Position numbers and translations under genes: made by a program. The notes below the pieces were generated by a model. That model was not told the origin of the DNA, made no database searches, and saw only the letters and a program-made list of their open reading frames with translations. From a virus, in IMG/VR virus record IMGVR_UViG_3300008266_000016, positions 1-64,000 of that record: DNA of 64,000 bases; one strand, written 5' to 3'. Positions 9,040 to 15,848 of this stretch are shown here, in pieces; the stretch's first letter is position 1, and every line of letters begins with the position of its first letter.

Positions 9040-9749
9040 TATGTAAGTATATGTCTTTGTTGAAGTTGAGCAATCATGTGTTTGGCAAATTCTTGGTGTG
9101 CGGCCGGGCCAGGGTGTAGTTGATCAGCTTCCCAGCAATTGTCCCGGTAGGCCACGTGATGGGGAGTAAAATCATTGATTATACAATTCCAATCTAATAG
9201 ATTGTACAAATGTTCGTAGCGTTTTAACAAAGGCAATGTGCGGGTGCCGCAAAATACATATTTTATTCCAAGATTTTTAAGTACGCCCTGGAGACTGATC
9301 ATTTTGATAATACTGCTAAAGTATCGAGAGTCAATGTCAGTATGCTGGTAATACGAATCAAACAGTTCTACCAAACAAGGATCTTTGGTATTGATGTATC
9401 CGCAACCAAACACCCAGTTGTCTTGCACATAGTCTTGGTCGTTAACAGGCTCTACTATCTTCTCTGGCCAATCATTCATGGCCTTTTGGAATTTGCTGGT
9501 GTAGATAGTATCATGAAAATAATCAATGTTTTTTACTTTGATATCTAGTCGTTGTTGATCTCCCCACATGATTGCCACTAGATCATAAGATCGTTGTGCA
9601 AGTTCAGCCACGGTAGTTTCATGAATGTAAGTATTTCCAGCCCCTGCCTGACTCAAATTAACAAGGTCGGCGTTGTAGTGCTCTTGCAACAAGTACGGCC
9701 AACTGCCAGGGCCTCGTGACACACTGGGTCCGTTCACTAGGATATTCAA
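9039..9749 (-). CDS. SGNH/GDSL-like hydrolase domain protein
   Basis: 236 residues. It starts at a TTG (9749) that overlaps the TGA of the upstream ligase gene (TTGA), with an AAGGAAA ribosome binding site at suitable distance; no ATG is near. MNILVNGPSVSRG resembles SGNH block I with the nucleophile Ser and NLSQAGAGNTYI a block II/III-like Gly-Asn region. DQLHPGPAAHQEFA is a good match to the C-terminal Asp-x-x-His block. Such enzymes hydrolyse esters, often acyl groups on sugars. The first block is not canonical (GPS instead of GDS), so activity is uncertain. Placement next to an acyl-adenylating enzyme and glycosyltransferases suggests acyl or sugar modification. Confidence 0.65.
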   Translation of the reverse strand: MNILVNGPSVSRGPGSWPYLLQEHYNADLVNLSQAGAGNTYIHETTVAELAQRSYDLVAIMWGDQQRLDIKVKNIDYFHDTIYTSKFQKAMNDWPEKIVEPVNDQDYVQDNWVFGCGYINTKDPCLVELFDSYYQHTDIDSRYFSSIIKMISLQGVLKNLGIKYVFCGTRTLPLLKRYEHLYNLLDWNCIINDFTPHHVAYRDNCWEADQLHPGPAAHQEFAKHMIAQLQQRHILT

Positions 9750-10831
9750 TTGTAAATTTCCTTTAGCAGTGAACGTGATACTTTGCCTGCGGTATTTTTA
9801 GGTATGCTTTCAACTTGTTTAAGGAACTTGGGGTTACAGTGTGTGGAAATATCAGTTAATGCTTGTCGCACTTGATTGGGCAAAACATTGCCGGTGTACA
9901 CACACATCATTTTGTTTTCGCCAAACACCACAACTTCATCCAGTTGTGGTATGTGATTGTACAGTTGATTTTCTATGCTCAATGGATTTAGTTTGATGCC
10001 ATGCAAGGTCAGTCGATCTGATCTACGTCCTAGTATTTTGTAGTATCCTGCAGAGTCTTGCTCAGCCAAGTCTTCAGTATCAAACCAATCTGATGTGTGA
10101 CATTGTGGGCCGCGCAGCCATAAGCTACCGTTGCGTATGTCTGCGTCAATCCCGTCAGGAAGTCCAATGGTTCCTATACGTTGTTCACCATACAACGGAT
10201 TGGTAAAGCAATGGCTACAGGCTTCAGACATGCCAAACGATTCAATGATTGGGGTATTAAATGATCTTTTTAAATCATCAAACACTTGGTTGGGCAATGC
10301 AACACTGGCTGATCTAGCAAATCGCAAGTCGGGGAATTTTTGAGTGCGTGACATTACTCTAAGTATGTCAGGAATTGCAGACACCCAGGTTGGGCTGAAT
10401 TCTATTTGTTTTTTCAAGTCAGGCGGTCGAACATGGTGTACTTGCATGCCAGCGGTTGCAACAACATAGTTTAGGATATGTCCGTGGCCATGCCACAGTG
10501 GCATAACGCTCAAAAATCGATCATTGGCTGTTAATTCGTAGCTGGCAATTATGTTATCAACAACATGCTGTACCTGAGTGGTGGAATAACTAAAAAACTT
10601 TGAATCTCCGGTTGTGCCTGAAGTGTACATTACCATTTTCTCGTCGCCGTAATCACCACCATCACGATGTTGTACGCCATCAGATGTGACCAACAAACTC
10701 CAGTCTAAATTGTCTAAGAGATATTGTTTGCGGTTGGCATCGCCGTCTGGATTGATAATGGACAAGCTGTATCCTGGCCATTGATTAAAATAGTTCCAAG
10801 GGTCAGCGACAGCCAGTACCACTCGTTTCAT
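9746..10831 (-). CDS. AMP-forming acyl-CoA synthetase/ligase (ANL family), short form
   Basis: 361 residues with the ANL adenylation core: MVMYTSGTTGDSK (A3 phosphate loop) at 67-78, ESFGMSEA (A5-like), WFDTEDLA and GRRSDRLTLHG (A7/A8 hinge) and NTAGKVSR near the end, which carries the A10 catalytic Lys. The enzyme would activate a carboxylic acid as acyl-AMP for transfer to CoA or another acceptor. It is much shorter than the usual 500-600 residues because only about 65 residues precede the A3 loop, so most of the first N-terminal subdomain is missing. It overlaps the genes on both sides by 4 nt. Whether the short form is active is not known; the substrate cannot be read. Confidence 0.88.
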   Translation of the reverse strand: MKRVVLAVADPWNYFNQWPGYSLSIINPDGDANRKQYLLDNLDWSLLVTSDGVQHRDGGDYGDEKMVMYTSGTTGDSKFFSYSTTQVQHVVDNIIASYELTANDRFLSVMPLWHGHGHILNYVVATAGMQVHHVRPPDLKKQIEFSPTWVSAIPDILRVMSRTQKFPDLRFARSASVALPNQVFDDLKRSFNTPIIESFGMSEACSHCFTNPLYGEQRIGTIGLPDGIDADIRNGSLWLRGPQCHTSDWFDTEDLAEQDSAGYYKILGRRSDRLTLHGIKLNPLSIENQLYNHIPQLDEVVVFGENKMMCVYTGNVLPNQVRQALTDISTHCNPKFLKQVESIPKNTAGKVSRSLLKEIYN

Positions 10832-11748
10832 TTTGCAGCCTCAATTGCCGCACGGTGTTTGATCAATGCTGCTTTCATAACACGCACTTTTTCTTTGTGA
10901 TAGTCATCAACACTTTGATTTCTAAAATTAGGAGGATTAAAATCGCTCATGGCCAGTATTTGATCTTGACCAACTGCAACCACAGCATTGTTTAATATAA
11001 CTTTGATTTCTTGTAGTTTGGTTGCGGGCATGTGTACATTGGCCACAATTGTGTTAAAGACATACGGTGCTGTGATGCCTTGTTGTTTTGTGGTAGCAAC
11101 TCCCGGAGCTTCGGGCAGTCTGCGTTCACAATGTACAGCTAGTCTTTGCAAGCGAGGGTTCCGTGTTTTTAAATTTGTAAATTCGTTGCTTGACATCATG
11201 CTGACATGTACTCCGTTTTCTCCAGCCAATACAATATTTGCTTCTGCACCTGATTTAAAACTAACAAACCTAATGGGGTGATTTATTTTTTCAGCAATCT
11301 CCATAGAAGTCAAATGTGCTGCTGTTCCAATGCCAACACCGCCCATGACCAGATCTAAACGGTTACCATATAAACTGCGTAGACCCTGTTGTTCATTACC
11401 CTGGTTGCTTGCAACAAACCAACAGGCGTCGCCAAGAGCCATAACCGGAACATAGTCTGTTTCGTTTAGCAAATTGTCCATGGTATTCTGCACATAGCCA
11501 GCATGAATTAATCCCAGCGATGTAGCTGGCGCACGATCCAGATCTTTTAGTGCTAACACTCCGTTAGCACCAGGTTTTAACTCTAGTATAAAGTCGTACT
11601 GAGTTTGAGCAGTATTGGCTTTTTCCATAATTTTATACAATGCTGCATGCCCTGCATGCTGTGCGCCATATGGAGACTTGATTGTGATTACTTCTGCCTG
11701 AGCATGCAATGCCAGTGCGGCCAAAAGTGTTGCGATTAATTTTTTCAT
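10828..11748 (-). CDS. TctC/Bug-type periplasmic solute-binding protein
   Basis: 306 residues with a clear signal peptide: Lys2-Lys3, a hydrophobic stretch LIATLLAALAL and an AQA cleavage site near residue 18. The mature part has features of the tripartite tricarboxylate transporter substrate-binding (TctC/Bug) family: KPGANGVLALKDL near residue 60, a GIGTAAH loop and the order of alternating alpha/beta segments. Family members bind carboxylates or other small metabolites in the periplasm. No TctA/TctB membrane partners are visible, so it is an orphan. It is embedded in the phage operon (4-nt overlap with the ligase gene, 1-nt gap to the upstream gene), which argues against chromosomal contamination. 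Probably a host-derived auxiliary gene. Confidence 0.82.
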   Translation of the reverse strand: MKKLIATLLAALALHAQAEVITIKSPYGAQHAGHAALYKIMEKANTAQTQYDFILELKPGANGVLALKDLDRAPATSLGLIHAGYVQNTMDNLLNETDYVPVMALGDACWFVASNQGNEQQGLRSLYGNRLDLVMGGVGIGTAAHLTSMEIAEKINHPIRFVSFKSGAEANIVLAGENGVHVSMMSSNEFTNLKTRNPRLQRLAVHCERRLPEAPGVATTKQQGITAPYVFNTIVANVHMPATKLQEIKVILNNAVVAVGQDQILAMSDFNPPNFRNQSVDDYHKEKVRVMKAALIKHRAAIEAAK

Positions 11749-11749
11749 A

Positions 11750-12673
11750 TTACCATCCTTCTTGTTGTCTAATTACATCAATCTCGCGTGTCATAACACC
11801 ACGATTGCGCCAGTCTGACCGATAGTGATATTTGAAGAACGCTGATTGTTCTGCTTCCAATATACCCATTGGAAGATCCAATTGTGTGCCCAGTTCTGGG
11901 CCCAGTTGATTGCTGAGTATGCGAGGGTTTGAATCTTTCACAGTATTCCACAGCGCCTCTAGTGCAGCAAAATCTTGCACCTGCTTGTAATCCCAGTTTG
12001 TGAGCATGGTCATGTATGTGCCTTGGCGGCTGCCAGCAATGGCCCATTCTCCATGATCAACGTCTGTGCCAATGTTGTGCCAGATAGTCAAGTTGTCAAG
12101 ATTACGTAGCACCTGATTTTTAAATTCTTCCACTGTGGGTCGGCGCCCACGTTGCAGGCACATCTTGACACCTTCACGGAACCCTGCACGCCAGGCATGG
12201 AATGGTGATCCATTGGGATAGGTATTGGAGTAGCAGTCATGCATGGGCCAGTACAATGGATCAAAGCAAAACTCCACTTCAGTTTCTGCGCGACCATCTG
12301 TGGCTTCGTGTGTACGCATGTTGCCCACAAAGTCTTTGGTCCAAGAGCTCAGGCCACCATTGCCATACATCAGTCCGTTGATATGGTTACGTGCCCGCCA
12401 CCGGAACACAGCACTCTCATATTCTTCATTAGGAAAAACAAGTGTCTGATTAAAAAACGCCGGGTCGGGGAGATTGTCGCCATCGATGAGAATGAATCTA
12501 TCCGTACTAGACGCTGAGGCTGCCGCTTTGTGAGCTGCATCGCTCCCTTTAACGCCATCCACCCGTTGTGCCCAAGGAACCATATTCCTAATCTTGACCC
12601 AAAATTCTTCTCGTTGTGGTTCGTCATAGCTCAAGTATATGCAATCTAAGTCTGCAACGTCAATCTGTTTCAT
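11750..12673 (-). CDS. putative glycosyltransferase-like protein (DGD-containing)
   Basis: 307 residues. The N-terminus has LDCIYLSYDEP, then WAQRVDGVKG, and FILIDGDNLPDP at about 60-71, which looks like the metal-binding DxD strand of a GT-A fold. Comparable proteins occur in T4-like cyanophages as conserved proteins of unknown function. Trp/His-rich segments follow (WPMHDCYSNTYPNGSPFHAW, TIWHNIGTDVDHG). It overlaps the next gene at 12660-12989 by 14 nt. A sugar-transfer role is inferred from the DxD-like motif and from the two GT-A-like genes close upstream; the donor is unknown. Confidence 0.65.
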   Translation of the reverse strand: MKQIDVADLDCIYLSYDEPQREEFWVKIRNMVPWAQRVDGVKGSDAAHKAAASASSTDRFILIDGDNLPDPAFFNQTLVFPNEEYESAVFRWRARNHINGLMYGNGGLSSWTKDFVGNMRTHEATDGRAETEVEFCFDPLYWPMHDCYSNTYPNGSPFHAWRAGFREGVKMCLQRGRRPTVEEFKNQVLRNLDNLTIWHNIGTDVDHGEWAIAGSRQGTYMTMLTNWDYKQVQDFAALEALWNTVKDSNPRILSNQLGPELGTQLDLPMGILEAEQSAFFKYHYRSDWRNRGVMTREIDVIRQQEGW

Positions 12674-12989
12674 AAGTTTGTTTGCTCCAATATGTGCCGT
12701 GTTCTTTTACCACAATAGTTACATCATCAGGATGACACATTGTGCCTGAATTTTGTGGTACAAGTTTTTGTGTGGTTTTCCAAGTTGTTTCTACAATTTT
12801 TCCATCTCGAACACGCACACGAGTGGAATTTTTGGCAAATGTTTCTTGATCAATTTCTATGTATGTACCAGGCAGACCTTCCATGCTGTAAAATAAAGGA
12901 CAACCTTGGTCATCGTGATACAGTCGATAAGTTACAGGCATAGGCATAGGCATGTGTTCCAATGCGCCAAAAAATTCTTCAGGTGTCAT
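12660..12989 (-). CDS. conserved hypothetical protein, small
   Basis: 109 residues, taking the ATG at 12989, which shares one base with the TGA of the upstream gene (TGATG). A longer reading to 13067 is open but would run through the end of the upstream gene and is unlikely. The sequence starts MTPEEFFGALEHMPMPMPVT, has FYSMEGLPGTYIEID in the middle and ends WSKQTYETD. Predicted mostly beta with no membrane segment or cysteine motif. I do not recognise a family. Position between two glycosyltransferase-like genes, with overlaps on both sides, indicates a role in the same accessory pathway. Confidence 0.72.
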   Translation of the reverse strand: MTPEEFFGALEHMPMPMPVTYRLYHDDQGCPLFYSMEGLPGTYIEIDQETFAKNSTRVRVRDGKIVETTWKTTQKLVPQNSGTMCHPDDVTIVVKEHGTYWSKQTYETD

Positions 12990-13756
12990 CACCAGCCTCG
13001 CCCGTAATGAAATGCACCCCACTGTGCCACTGTGTTGATACGCAGGCGCCAGTCTGAATATTCCCATACCAGTTCACGACCCCAGTGTTCAGTTTCAGTG
13101 CCAGCGTGGTGCCGTTTCATGTGTACAATTTTTGGATATGAAACAAATGGCAAGGTCACACGTTCTACACCCATTATTTCAGCTGCCATGGCATACACTA
13201 GATCAGTATCTGCTGTTTCGGGTGCAAACTTCAACAGTTGCCTGAATTGCGGCCAGTTGGCAAATATATCACGCACTAACATAAAGAACTCTCGAGCTGT
13301 GAGGCTCAATCGCCAGTAAGTTATGGCATTGTACACATCTGGTAAGTTGTTTGCATCAAACACTGATCTGTAGTTTCTAGCTAGACTGACTTGGTCTTGC
13401 CAGTTTCTGCAACCAGTTGATACCACAACATCACGATGCCTAAACAAGGTCCACCAGTGCGATATGTCACTCACAATCAGCATGTCTGCTTCTAGCTTTA
13501 TGGTTTCCCTAAACGGTGAGTTCTTGAATACCTGCCAATCATTGGCCCAAGGGTTTTCACGATCCACATTGTCAATCACTCGATAGTGATCGTATACGGG
13601 ATCGTTGCTTTGCTTGGCATCTGTGATCAAACAAACCTTTGCACCTGGATCCCAACGTTTGATTGTTTTGGTCAATGTTCTAGCACAATCCAAGTAGTCA
13701 ACTTTGTCAGAGTTGACAGCCAGTATCACATAACCTTGTTCATCAATGGGACGCAA
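12989..13756 (-). CDS. putative glycosyltransferase (GT8-like)
   Basis: 255 residues starting at a TTG (13756) with a good GGAG ribosome binding site seven bases upstream; no ATG lies nearby. The N-terminus GYVILAVNSDKVDYL is followed by a Rossmann-like ACLIT-type strand (KVCLITDAK). KLEADMLIVSD near residue 95 occupies the position of the DxD metal-binding motif of GT-A enzymes (here EAD). A C-terminal KIVHMKRHH is typical of the His-containing end of GT8-like enzymes. It shares overall layout with the next gene upstream (13743-14540), so the two may be diverged paralogues. Donor and acceptor are unknown. Confidence 0.68.
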   Translation of the reverse strand: MRPIDEQGYVILAVNSDKVDYLDCARTLTKTIKRWDPGAKVCLITDAKQSNDPVYDHYRVIDNVDRENPWANDWQVFKNSPFRETIKLEADMLIVSDISHWWTLFRHRDVVVSTGCRNWQDQVSLARNYRSVFDANNLPDVYNAITYWRLSLTAREFFMLVRDIFANWPQFRQLLKFAPETADTDLVYAMAAEIMGVERVTLPFVSYPKIVHMKRHHAGTETEHWGRELVWEYSDWRLRINTVAQWGAFHYGRGW

Positions 13757-14540
13757 TTATCATCTCCAAATGACGTTTGCCCATGGCGTGAAAATCCATA
13801 CCTGCCCAACCCAGAGTTTTGTGCTTTTGATCACCGTCCATGTAATTTATTGTGTAGTAGTCTGGGCTATTACTGGTCAACACAGTGTCGGGCATGGCAG
13901 TCATCAAGGGCCAGGGAATTTGGTCTACTGAGCCAGTGTGCCCGCTTACAATGCCGATGGCGATGGTCAACGCAAAGTCGTTTCTATAAGTTTTCTTGTC
14001 TATCTGATAGAGATCTCTGTAGTGTTGCCAGTTGTCACGAATCATGTTCATACAATCAAAAATGTACTGTGCAGTGTTTGATCGTCGAAACATCATCACA
14101 GTGGCCCAATACATGGGAATGTTGTGACGTCCAAATACATTGAGTCCTGTTAACGGATGGCCGCCAGCAAGATTTACAGCAGTTTTGTGACACATGAAAT
14201 CTGTGTCACATGCCAAAACAGTTTTGAGGTCTGAGCTGGCCACAACATAGTCTGCATCTAGTACCAGGGTCTGTTCCCACGGGCTTAGTGTATATGCATC
14301 TACTCTACCAGCATTGTGCCAAGTCACAGTTTGATTGTAATCTTCAAAGTATCTGGTACCACCACTTTGTGCCTGAGAATTTATGACATAATCAAAGTCG
14401 CCTGGCGGGTTTTCATAATCAGTTACCACAGCCACAGGAATTCCAAGATGTCGGTGTATGTTTTTGGCAGACCATGCTGCCATAGAAATATAATCAGTTT
14501 GCTCGTTGTCAAAAGCAAATATCAGTGCGCCAGTGGTCAT
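13743..14540 (-). CDS. putative glycosyltransferase (GT8-like)
   Basis: 265 residues. GALIFAFDNEQTDYISMA at the N-terminus and IPVAVVTDYEN form a nucleotide-binding-like start, and TLVLDADYVVAS near residue 95 carries a DxD motif (DAD) suited to bind a metal and nucleotide sugar. The C-terminal region has GWAGMDFHAMGKRH, with a His cluster seen in such enzymes. It overlaps the 101-residue gene upstream by 4 nt and the next GT-like gene downstream by 14 nt. Likely acts in the cytoplasm on a surface or virion glycan, but this is inference from the fold alone. Confidence 0.7.
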   Translation of the reverse strand: MTTGALIFAFDNEQTDYISMAAWSAKNIHRHLGIPVAVVTDYENPPGDFDYVINSQAQSGGTRYFEDYNQTVTWHNAGRVDAYTLSPWEQTLVLDADYVVASSDLKTVLACDTDFMCHKTAVNLAGGHPLTGLNVFGRHNIPMYWATVMMFRRSNTAQYIFDCMNMIRDNWQHYRDLYQIDKKTYRNDFALTIAIGIVSGHTGSVDQIPWPLMTAMPDTVLTSNSPDYYTINYMDGDQKHKTLGWAGMDFHAMGKRHLEMIIASH

Positions 14541-14842
14541 CTCTTTTTGCTAAGTTTGTTGTGTTCTGCAAGCCAAGCATTCATTTGCTCTTGCCAGCGA
14601 GTCATGGCCATACCACGCAATTCTTCGGGTCTAACTTGTACAGGAGTTTCATACAAGTCCAATAACACTGCATTGCCCGGAGGCACAGTGGCCAAGATGT
14701 TTATGAGTTCAGGGCCAGCACGCCACATACCGCCGTCGTGCGCAAAGATCATCCGTGCTTCGTATTTTTCTCGGAGAATACGTTTGGCGGTGGCGTGATC
14801 AAATCTTGCTCGTGCATGAGCAATTAAGTTTTCAGTATCCAT
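14537..14842 (-). CDS. conserved hypothetical protein, first gene of the accessory operon
   Basis: 101 residues, starting with MDTENLIAHARARFDHATAK and ending in a basic tail (NKLSKKR). Contains VPPGNAVLLDLYETPVQVRP. Helix-rich at both ends; no known domain recognised. It is the promoter-proximal gene of the minus-strand accessory cluster. Its ATG lies 5 nt after a TATAAT box, so the message would have almost no leader and no Shine-Dalgarno sequence is visible. The stop overlaps the next gene by 4 nt. Confidence 0.75.
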   Translation of the reverse strand: MDTENLIAHARARFDHATAKRILREKYEARMIFAHDGGMWRAGPELINILATVPPGNAVLLDLYETPVQVRPEELRGMAMTRWQEQMNAWLAEHNKLSKKR

Positions 14843-14847
14843 ATTGA

Positions 14848-14876
14848 ATTATAACAGAGAGTGCAAGGGTTTACAA
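14848..14876 (-). promoter_or_regulatory. sigma70-like promoter for the accessory cluster
   Basis: On the minus strand, TTGTAA (14876-14871) and TATAAT (14853-14848) are 17 bp apart. The predicted start of transcription falls at or next to the ATG of the 14537-14842 gene, implying a leaderless message. The -35 box lies within the hairpin at 14865-14881. Inferred from sequence only. Confidence 0.5.
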
Positions 14877-14881
14877 CCCTT
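14865..14881. terminator. short hairpin between tail genes and accessory cluster
   Basis: AAGGGTT and AACCCTT form a perfect 7-bp stem around a 3-nt loop. On the plus strand the second arm is followed by a short T run; on the minus strand, the direction of the flanking genes, no T run follows. It could be a weak terminator at the end of the late tail operon or an attenuator for the promoter that overlaps it. Confidence 0.4.
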
Positions 14882-14885
14882 TTGG

Positions 14886-15836
14886 TTAAGCTGTTGTTGC
14901 GGCGACTGAAGGGGTTCCCCAACTTGCGCTTAGATATGTTGTGCTAGGTGGATAGTAGGTCACAATGGTACAAGGCGCTGTGCCAGGTGTTGCACCTGAA
15001 GCAGCCGTACCGCCTGAAATTGGGTCGCCGTCAGATGCTGACCAAAGCGTGGTGATAGTCAATGCAGTTGATCCTGCATTTTTAGCAAGCGAGTGCTGAA
15101 TGAAGTTTGCAGTGTAAGGTGCTGTGTCAGCAAATTGTTTGTAAACTATCACGGCAGCTCCACCAGCGGTTAGGGCATCCCAACCGTTGCCTGTGGTCAA
15201 TGTATTTGGTGTACCAGTTCCGCCAATTTTGGTTACACCAGTGTATGATGTACCAGCGATGGAGTGAGCTGATGCCAGTCCTGAAATCCAAATATCGCCG
15301 CACAGGGTTGAGGCCAAGTCATTCCATTCTGGATCGCCTGTTTGTCCTGTTGCTGATTTGGCCACGTCAATTTTCACCAAGCCTCCAGCATTGAAAAAAT
15401 ATTGAGCAGCAGCAGATGATGCAAAGGTAACAGTATTAGTAAAAGTAATAGTCCAGGTAGCACCTGATGTGGCTGCTGTTTTAGAATTTGTACCACTCCA
15501 GCCAGTAAACTGCGAGCCAACAGCCACAGCTTGATATCGATTGTTGTAGGTATTGGTAAGGTCAGTGTTTACTGCTGCCAACACACTCACAAGAGTTCCT
15601 GTGGTCGGAGCACTTCTGGCAGTAATTGTAGTGCCTTGATGGCTGGCCTGCGAGCTGATAGTGTTTACCAAGCTGGCCCATTGTGTGGCTGTTACTGTGC
15701 CAGCAGCACTCACTGTGCCTACTGCTGTTTGCCCATATGTTGTGTTCCAGGTGGCGTTAACGTTGGCGCCAGCAGTGGTGCTAACAAAACCGTTGTAATC
15801 TGTGGCCTGAATTAAGCCGCCTGATGAATATGTCAT
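14886..15836 (-). CDS. virion structural protein, tail fibre-like
   Basis: 316 residues, very rich in Thr, Ala, Ser and Gly with almost no charged residues, as is common for beta-structured fibre or decoration proteins. It starts MTYSSGGLIQATDYNGFV; the pattern of ATDYN near the start is frequent in phage fibre proteins. Middle segments such as TWTITFTNTVTFASSAAAQY and GGLVKIDVAKSATG suggest repeated beta strands. It lies directly after the fibre gene 15849-17630 in the same orientation. No enzymatic motif is visible. A receptor-binding or fibre-tip role is plausible but not shown. Confidence 0.65.
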   Translation of the reverse strand: MTYSSGGLIQATDYNGFVSTTAGANVNATWNTTYGQTAVGTVSAAGTVTATQWASLVNTISSQASHQGTTITARSAPTTGTLVSVLAAVNTDLTNTYNNRYQAVAVGSQFTGWSGTNSKTAATSGATWTITFTNTVTFASSAAAQYFFNAGGLVKIDVAKSATGQTGDPEWNDLASTLCGDIWISGLASAHSIAGTSYTGVTKIGGTGTPNTLTTGNGWDALTAGGAAVIVYKQFADTAPYTANFIQHSLAKNAGSTALTITTLWSASDGDPISGGTAASGATPGTAPCTIVTYYPPSTTYLSASWGTPSVAATTA

Positions 15837-15848
15837 TCTTGTATCCCG

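Noticed and set aside
10828-11748. TctC-like gene as bacterial contamination of the assembly
   Set aside because: It overlaps or abuts phage-operon genes on both sides in phage style, and base use does not visibly change.
12990-13067. N-terminal extension of the small gene 12660-12989
   Set aside because: It would run through the end of the upstream glycosyltransferase gene; the TGATG junction at 12989 gives a better start.
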